Of a stretch of 64,000 nt of DNA, positions 59,032-64,000 are shown piece by piece. Numbering within the stretch: position 1 is the first letter of the stretch; each line of letters starts with the position of its first letter. The notes under the pieces are model-generated. The model saw only the letters and a program-made list of their open reading frames with translations, was not told the DNA's origin and ran no database searches. This stretch comes from DAIMZI01 sp036734025 (lineage in GTDB: Bacteria > Pseudomonadota > Alphaproteobacteria > Rhizobiales > Rhodomicrobiaceae), in assembly GCA_036734025.1 (NCBI GenBank), contig DAIMZI010000011.1, forward strand, positions 30,928-94,927, read 5' to 3'. The translations under genes were made by a program, and so were the position numbers.

Positions 59032-59379
59032 TCAAAAGTGACGGCTGCGGCCCCGACCGAGGAAACGCTGGCAGGTGTCGCGCACGCGCAGATCATAGCC
59101 AACCAGCCGGCAGGCGCGTTCCTTGACCGACGGGTTCTGACGTACGGCGCGAAATGACACGTTCATGCCGGCTTGACGGGCGACGTAGGCAAGCTCCAAG
59201 TCCTCGCAATACGGGCTGTTGTGCAAAGCACCGTTCGACAGGACCTGGAAATTACCCTCGCACTCTATCGCTGCGAGCGAAGGATTGGGCGCGATGGCCA
59301 TGAAAAATCCAAATGCGCAAACACCTGCTGCCTGCAAGACCCTCTTGCCGGCGTGCTGACGGGAAATGTGTATCGACAT
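59032..59379 (-). CDS. small exported protein, conserved in Alphaproteobacteria
   Basis: A 115-residue protein with a signal peptide (residues 1-37, hydrophobic core GVCAFGFFMAIAP, cleavage after SLA-A). The mature part starts IECEGNFQVL and has ICxxN-PYC-type cysteines (IEC, SPYCEDLELAYVARQAGMNVS, ERACRLVG, DTCQRF), giving four cysteines likely in two disulfides. I recall related hypothetical proteins in Hyphomicrobiales, with no known function. A GAGGAGAG ribosome site supports this ATG strongly. It faces the SDR gene with 10 bp between stops. Confidence 0.8.
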   Translation of the reverse strand: MSIHISRQHAGKRVLQAAGVCAFGFFMAIAPNPSLAAIECEGNFQVLSNGALHNSPYCEDLELAYVARQAGMNVSFRAVRQNPSVKERACRLVGYDLRVRDTCQRFLGRGRSRHF

Positions 59380-59543
59380 CTCTACTCTCCTCACATCTTG
59401 CCTGGCGGCACGATCGGGTTTCACGATACTGTCAATGGCGCGCATGTTCCAATGAATATGAGGTGAATGCGGACGGCTTAAGGCTGGCCAGAGCGCTCTG
59501 GGCGATGTAGACAGATCGCGACAACGCCAGCTAAGCTTGAGGC

Positions 59544-61664
59544 ATGACCGATTTGACCACTTCAAGCCGTTTTCCCACACCGAGCGAGGCTGACTGGAGC
59601 GCGCTGGTCGAGAAGGCTTTGGGCGGGGCTGCACGCGACAGTCTCGACAGCCGTCTGGCGGAAGGTTTCCTCATCCAGCCGCTGCAAACCGGAGCGAGCG
59701 CCGGCGCCTTTTGCGAGCTCTCGGGCAACCCCGGTGCTGCGCCCTTCATCCGCGGGGCGCGGGGCGAGCCTGGCGCGGTGCCAGGCGGTTGGCAGATCAT
59801 TCAGTTGCTCGATGCCCATGAGGCTGGCGACGCCAACGCCCGGGCGCGCGATGATCTGGACGGCGGCAGCGACGCGCTGTGGCTGCAACTAGGCGGCGGC
59901 GTGCCCTATGGCGGCGGCTATCTCGGCGCGCGCGACCTGAATGACTGGCAGCGCGTGTTCGACCAGATCGAGCTTGCCGGTCTGCCGGTCTATCTGAGCG
60001 CCGGCTGGGAGGGGCCTGGTGCGGCGGCGATGTTTCTGGCGCTGGCGCAAAAGCGTGGCATCAATCCCGACAGGCTCGTCGGCTCGCTGGGGCTCGATCC
60101 GATAAGCGTGATTGCCGCCAGCGGGGAGATGCCAACTCTCGACGCGCGCGCGCTGGGCGACGCCATCGACGCTGCGCTTTATGCCGCGCGCCATGATTAC
60201 GGCGGTACGCCGCTATGCGCTTCCGGGCGCGTGTGGCATCAGGCGGGCGGCTCCGCGACGGAGGAACTGGCGCTCACGCTTTGCGCGGCTCTCAGCTACT
60301 GGCGGGCGCTGGAAGAAGCCGGTATCGCACCCGAAGACGGGGCAAGGCTGATCGGTTTTCATCTCGTCGCCGATACCGATCTGTTCGTCGGCATCGCCAA
60401 ATTCCGCGCCATGCGCGCGCTGTGGGCCTTTGTCACCGGCGCGGCCGGCATGGCCCCGCAGCCCGCCACCATCACGGCGGAGATGTCTTACCGCGCGCTC
60501 AGCACCATTCAGCCGCACACCAATCTTCTGCGAGCCACGGCCTCGTGCTTCGCCGCTGCGCTTGGCGGGGCGCGCGCCATCATGCTGCTGCCATTTTCCG
60601 CGACATCCGATGCCGCCGATCCGTTCTCCCGTCGCATGGCCAGGAATAGCCAGTTGATATTGCGCGCCGAGGCGCATCTGGGCCGGGTCGGCGATGCGGC
60701 TGGCGGGGCATGGGCGATCGAACGGCTCACCCATGAACTGGCTGCGCGCACCTGGGCATTTGTTCAGGAAATCGAAGCCGCCGGCGGCTTGCTGAGTGCG
60801 CTGCGCAAGGGGCTGGTCGCCGGCCGTCTTTTCGGCCTGAATGCCGATCGCATGGACGCGCTGGCTCATGGGCGGGAAAAGCGCATCGGCGCCTCAAGCT
60901 TCGCCGATCTGGAGGAAACACCGACGCCGCGCGCGCCAGGTCCCGACATCAGCATCGACATGCTCGATGATCAGGCGGGCATGGTCGAACTGCCCGCGCC
61001 CGGCACGGGCGAGCGCACCGCAGCACTCATCAGCGCGGCGCATTCAGGCGCTAGCCTGCGCGCCCTTCGCGAATTGACCCGGACAACATGCGAGCCGATC
61101 CCCCGCCTGCCCGATGTCGCTCGTCGCGACGCCGATCCTTTCGAGGTGCTTCGCGCCAGATCCGACAGCGCCTTCCAAGCCGCAGGCGTGCGTCCCAGCG
61201 TGTTTCTTGCCAATCTGGGCACGCCTGGCGAATTCACGGCACGCGCGACGCTTGCAAGGAATGTCTTCGAGGTTGGCGGCATAGGCGTCATTCCTGGTGA
61301 GGGCGCACGCAGCAACACCGAGCTTGCCCATGCGTTTCGCGAAAGCGGCGCTTCAATCGCTTGTCTGTGCGGTATCGATGCCGCCTATGCCGAGATGGAA
61401 GGTGCGGCCGACATGCTGAAACGGCTCGGCGCCGACGCGGTCTATCTGAGTGGCTCGCCCGCCTCGCTGGAGAAAATGTCGCCAGCCGATGCCCGCGCGA
61501 TCACCCGGCTGATCCATGAAGGCTGCGACCTCGTCGCGGTATTGAATGAGGCCCACACCATCTTGCGCGTGGACGATGTCATTGCCGCAGTCGCGCAAGG
61601 CGCCGGCAAAGCGGAGGCAGCGGACGATGCGGATGCGCCTGGCGCAGTGGAGGAAAGCCGATGA
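59544..61664 (+). CDS. mutA: methylmalonyl-CoA mutase small (beta) subunit
   Basis: A 706-residue mutase-fold protein. It shares the TIM-barrel and cobalamin-domain layout of the large subunit but lacks the DxHxxG cobalamin-His motif (the matching C-terminal segment reads FLANLGTPGEFTARATLARN), so it is the structural, non-catalytic partner. The segment PATITAEMSYRALSTIQPHTNLLRATASCFAAALGGA is diagnostic. With MutB it converts (R)-methylmalonyl-CoA to succinyl-CoA. The stop overlaps mutB (ATGA). Confidence 0.93.
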   Translation: MTDLTTSSRFPTPSEADWSALVEKALGGAARDSLDSRLAEGFLIQPLQTGASAGAFCELSGNPGAAPFIRGARGEPGAVPGGWQIIQLLDAHEAGDANARARDDLDGGSDALWLQLGGGVPYGGGYLGARDLNDWQRVFDQIELAGLPVYLSAGWEGPGAAAMFLALAQKRGINPDRLVGSLGLDPISVIAASGEMPTLDARALGDAIDAALYAARHDYGGTPLCASGRVWHQAGGSATEELALTLCAALSYWRALEEAGIAPEDGARLIGFHLVADTDLFVGIAKFRAMRALWAFVTGAAGMAPQPATITAEMSYRALSTIQPHTNLLRATASCFAAALGGARAIMLLPFSATSDAADPFSRRMARNSQLILRAEAHLGRVGDAAGGAWAIERLTHELAARTWAFVQEIEAAGGLLSALRKGLVAGRLFGLNADRMDALAHGREKRIGASSFADLEETPTPRAPGPDISIDMLDDQAGMVELPAPGTGERTAALISAAHSGASLRALRELTRTTCEPIPRLPDVARRDADPFEVLRARSDSAFQAAGVRPSVFLANLGTPGEFTARATLARNVFEVGGIGVIPGEGARSNTELAHAFRESGASIACLCGIDAAYAEMEGAADMLKRLGADAVYLSGSPASLEKMSPADARAITRLIHEGCDLVAVLNEAHTILRVDDVIAAVAQGAGKAEAADDADAPGAVEESR

Positions 61665-63832
61665 GCCGTATCCCGAATTTCGCCGATATGGGCTGGGCCG
61701 TGCGCCCCGCACCGACACAGTGCGCGCATGAGCCTGACGAGGCGCAATGGACCACGCCGGAAGGGATCGCCATAAAGCCGATTTATGCTGCAGGCGATCT
61801 GGCTGGACTGGAAGCGATCCACGGCTTTCCCGGGATTGCGCCGTTTCTGCGCGGCCCCTATCCAACCATGTATGCCCAGCGGCCATGGACCATCCGCCAG
61901 TATGCCGGGTTCTCGACAGCCGAGGATTCCAATGCCTTTTATCGGCGCAATCTGGCGGCGGGTCAGAAAGGCCTGTCCATCGCCTTCGATCTGGCCACCC
62001 ACCGCGGCTATGACAGCGATCATCCGCGCGTCAAGGGCGATGTCGGCATGGCCGGCGTGGCGATCGACTCCATTCTCGACATGCGCACGCTGTTTCAGGG
62101 CATCCCGCTCGACGAGATGAGCGTGTCGATGACGATGAACGGCGCGGTGCTGCCGGTGATGGCGCTTTACATCGTGGCGGGCGAGGAACAGGGCGTGAGC
62201 CCCGACAAGTTGAGCGGCACCATTCAGAACGACATCCTGAAGGAGTTCATGGTCCGCAACACCTATATCTTCCCGCCCGAACCGTCGATGCGCATCGTGT
62301 CCGACATCTTCGCCTACAGCGCGCAGCACATGCCCCGCTTCAATGCGATTTCCATTTCGGGCTACCACATGCAGGAAGCCGGGGCGACGGCGGATCTGGA
62401 GCTGGCCTACACTCTGGCCGACGGGTTGGAATATGTGCGCGCCGGCATCGCCGCCGGGCTCGATGTCGATGCGTTCGCCCCGCGGCTGTCGTTCTTCTGG
62501 GCCATCGGCATGAACTTCTTCATGGAGGTCGCCAAGCTGCGCGCCGCGCGCATGCTGTGGGCCGAGATGATGGCGCCGTTTTCGCCCCGGGATGTGCGCT
62601 CGATGGCCCTGCGTGCGCACTGCCAGACCAGCGGCTGGAGCCTGACCGCGCAGGACGTGTTCAACAATGTCATCCGCACCTGTATCGAAGCCATGGCCGC
62701 GACCCAGGGCGGCACCCAGTCGCTGCACACCAACGCGCTGGACGAGGCGCTGGCCCTGCCGACCGATTTCTCCGCGCGTATTGCCCGCAACACCCAGCTT
62801 TTCCTTCAGTACGAAACCGGTACATGCCGTCTGATCGACCCATGGGGCGGCTCATATTATGTCGAGCGTCTGACCCACGATCTGGCGCAGCGCGCGCGGA
62901 CGCACATCGACGAAGTCGAGGGCTTGGGCGGCATGGCGCGGGCGATCGAAGCGGGCCTGCCCAAGCGCCGCATCGAGGAGGCCGCGGCCCGCACCCAGGC
63001 GCGCATCGATGCCGGCAAGCAGGTGATCATCGGCGTCAATGCCTTCCGTCCGACCGAGACAGAACAGATCGACGTGCTCAAGGTCGACAATTCCGCCGTG
63101 CGCACCAGCCAGATCGCCAAGCTGGAGCGGCTGCGGGCCGAGCGCGATGCAGACGCCGTGGAAGCGGCGCTGGACGCTCTGAGCGAAACCGCGCGCACAG
63201 GCGAGGGCAATCTGCTGGAGCGCGCGGTCGTGGCGGCGCGGGCCAAGGCGACGGTAGGCGAGATCACCGAAGCCCTTGAGCGCGTGTGGGGACGGCACCG
63301 CGCCGATGTCAGTGCCATTTCGGGCGTCTATCGCGAGGAGGTCGGTGCCATGGACGAAGCCGTCAACAGGGCCTTGCGCATGAGCGGGGAATTTGCCGCG
63401 CACGAAGGCCGCCAGCCGCGCATTCTGGTGGCCAAGATCGGCCAGGACGGGCACGACCGGGGGCAAAAGGTGATTGCCTCCGCCTTCGCCGATCTTGGCT
63501 TTGACGTGGATATCGGCGCGCTGTTCGCCACGCCGCAGGAGGCCGCGCGCCAGGCCGTCGAGAACGACGTGCACATCATAGGCGTGTCGTCGCTTGCCGC
63601 GGCTCATCTCACATTGGTGCCTGAACTGAAGGCCGAGCTTGTCGCCCAGGGCCGTCCCGACATCATGATCGTGGTCGGCGGCGTCATCCCGCCGCAGGAT
63701 CATGACGCGCTTTATCAGGCCGGGGCGCAGGCGATCTTCGGCCCGGGCACCGTGATCGCCGAGGCTGCGGCCGATCTGATCGCCAAGCTGAACCGCCAGC
63801 TTGGCCATGGACCGCGCGAGGCAGCGGAGTAG
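61661..63832 (+). CDS. mutB: methylmalonyl-CoA mutase large (alpha) subunit
   Basis: A 723-residue adenosylcobalamin enzyme. The TIM barrel shows YAGFSTAEDSNAFYRRN, GLSIAFDLATHRGYDSDHPRV and EMSVSMTMNGAVLPVMA. The C-terminal B12 domain has KIGQDGHDRGQ with the lower-ligand His598. It rearranges methylmalonyl-CoA to succinyl-CoA; in this window it would take propionyl-CoA made by the malyl-CoA lyase route. It starts 4 bp inside mutA. The maturation GTPase MeaB is not in view. Confidence 0.97.
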   Translation: MSRIPNFADMGWAVRPAPTQCAHEPDEAQWTTPEGIAIKPIYAAGDLAGLEAIHGFPGIAPFLRGPYPTMYAQRPWTIRQYAGFSTAEDSNAFYRRNLAAGQKGLSIAFDLATHRGYDSDHPRVKGDVGMAGVAIDSILDMRTLFQGIPLDEMSVSMTMNGAVLPVMALYIVAGEEQGVSPDKLSGTIQNDILKEFMVRNTYIFPPEPSMRIVSDIFAYSAQHMPRFNAISISGYHMQEAGATADLELAYTLADGLEYVRAGIAAGLDVDAFAPRLSFFWAIGMNFFMEVAKLRAARMLWAEMMAPFSPRDVRSMALRAHCQTSGWSLTAQDVFNNVIRTCIEAMAATQGGTQSLHTNALDEALALPTDFSARIARNTQLFLQYETGTCRLIDPWGGSYYVERLTHDLAQRARTHIDEVEGLGGMARAIEAGLPKRRIEEAAARTQARIDAGKQVIIGVNAFRPTETEQIDVLKVDNSAVRTSQIAKLERLRAERDADAVEAALDALSETARTGEGNLLERAVVAARAKATVGEITEALERVWGRHRADVSAISGVYREEVGAMDEAVNRALRMSGEFAAHEGRQPRILVAKIGQDGHDRGQKVIASAFADLGFDVDIGALFATPQEAARQAVENDVHIIGVSSLAAAHLTLVPELKAELVAQGRPDIMIVVGGVIPPQDHDALYQAGAQAIFGPGTVIAEAAADLIAKLNRQLGHGPREAAE

Positions 63833-63858
63833 GGCGAGCCGGATAGGCCAGATACATT

Positions 63859-63889
63859 ACAGGGCGGCATGTTGGACACGCCACCCTGT
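63859..63889 (-). terminator. hairpin between convergent mutB and the next gene
   Basis: A 14-base stem with a 3-base loop. On the minus strand all 14 pairs form (two are G-U); on the plus strand the same positions are two A-C mismatches. It therefore fits best as terminator for the minus-strand gene that enters at the right edge. A U-tract is lacking. Confidence 0.5.
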
Positions 63890-63922
63890 TTCCTTGCAAG
63901 CTTGGTTCGAGCAGTGACCGAC

Positions 63923-64000
63923 CTAGTGGAGGTCGCCGATCTTGGCGCTCAGGCGCACCTCGAATGTGTGGAATGAGGCATCGGCCTTTGCCGTGCCGCC
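63923..64000 (-). CDS. C-terminal end of an unidentified protein (partial)
   Basis: On the minus strand the frame is open from the window edge to a TAG at 63923-63925, giving 25 residues that end in SFHTFEVRLSAKIGDLH. The alternating polar/hydrophobic pattern suggests a final beta strand. Nothing more can be said of identity. The hairpin 34 bases downstream supports a real gene end here. Confidence 0.45.
   Translation of the reverse strand, partial: GGTAKADASFHTFEVRLSAKIGDLH

Overview
The window is alphaproteobacterial chromosomal DNA. It is GC-rich and tightly packed, and many genes are joined by ATGA start/stop overlaps. The lineage evidence is consistent: a CckA-type hybrid kinase, the GANTC methyltransferase CcrM, a perfect CtrA-type TTAA-N7-TTAA box, irr facing fabA-fabB-fabI, and the set SRP RNA-dnaX-ybaB-recR. 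A palindromic intergenic repeat of the kind seen in Hyphomicrobiales (Rhizobiales) favours that order or a relative. The genus cannot be fixed by eye. Ten Ns at 27598-27607 show that this is a draft assembly.

Layout. 1-2.7 kb: end of a D-Ala-D-Ala dipeptidase, an alpha/beta hydrolase and a membrane-anchored MurF-like ligase in one overlapping set. 2.7-8.7 kb (minus): obgE, a small exported protein, then proB-proA-nadD, rsfS and rlmH. 8.8-11.7 kb is the most accessory stretch: a tautomerase with the complete cis-3-chloroacrylate dehalogenase residue set, a palindromic repeat, crtZ, a nicotianamine-synthase-like gene and a FitAB-type toxin-antitoxin pair with its own palindromic operator. 11.7-17.5 kb (plus): SRP RNA, dnaX, ybaB, recR, a lipid A acyltransferase homologue, a malyl-CoA lyase, hspQ and a DUF2237 gene. 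17.6-23.7 kb (minus): a TPR-methyltransferase, leuD, a membrane HExGH protein, a large MscS-type channel and fliO. 23.8-30 kb holds the cell-cycle genes: CtrA box, cckA, lipB, tRNA-Leu, ccrM and a glyoxylate-reductase-type dehydrogenase.

30-40.6 kb: an SH3 protein, irr, fabA-fabB-fabI, a GNAT enzyme, a MoeB/ThiF protein, an MBL-fold hydrolase, dut-coaBC, small membrane and zinc-ribbon genes, and RNase P RNA. 40.7-47.9 kb (minus): the complete phosphate operon pstS-pstC-pstA-pstB-phoU, with a textbook Pho box upstream and a terminator-like hairpin after pstS. 47.9-53.9 kb (minus): rnd-like, lptC-lptA-lptB, rpoN, ptsN and an apparently exported ApaG-domain protein; the hpf gene expected between rpoN and ptsN is not visible. 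54-64 kb: a second tRNA-Leu, an NDUFA9-like reductase, uppP, a GST, queG, an epimerase-like gene, a small exported protein and both methylmalonyl-CoA mutase subunits.

Functional links. The malyl-CoA lyase, methylmalonyl-CoA mutase and glyoxylate reductase together suggest glyoxylate/propionyl-CoA metabolism of the ethylmalonyl-CoA type. fabA, fabB, fabI, the acyltransferase, the lpt genes and uppP serve the envelope. CckA, CcrM and the CtrA box belong to one cell-cycle circuit. No phage, CRISPR array, insertion sequence or clearly new multigene defence system was found. The best leads are the nicotianamine-synthase-like gene, the cis-CaaD-like tautomerase, the dipeptidase/MurF-like cassette, and the repeated tRNA-Leu 3' end at the assembly gap.
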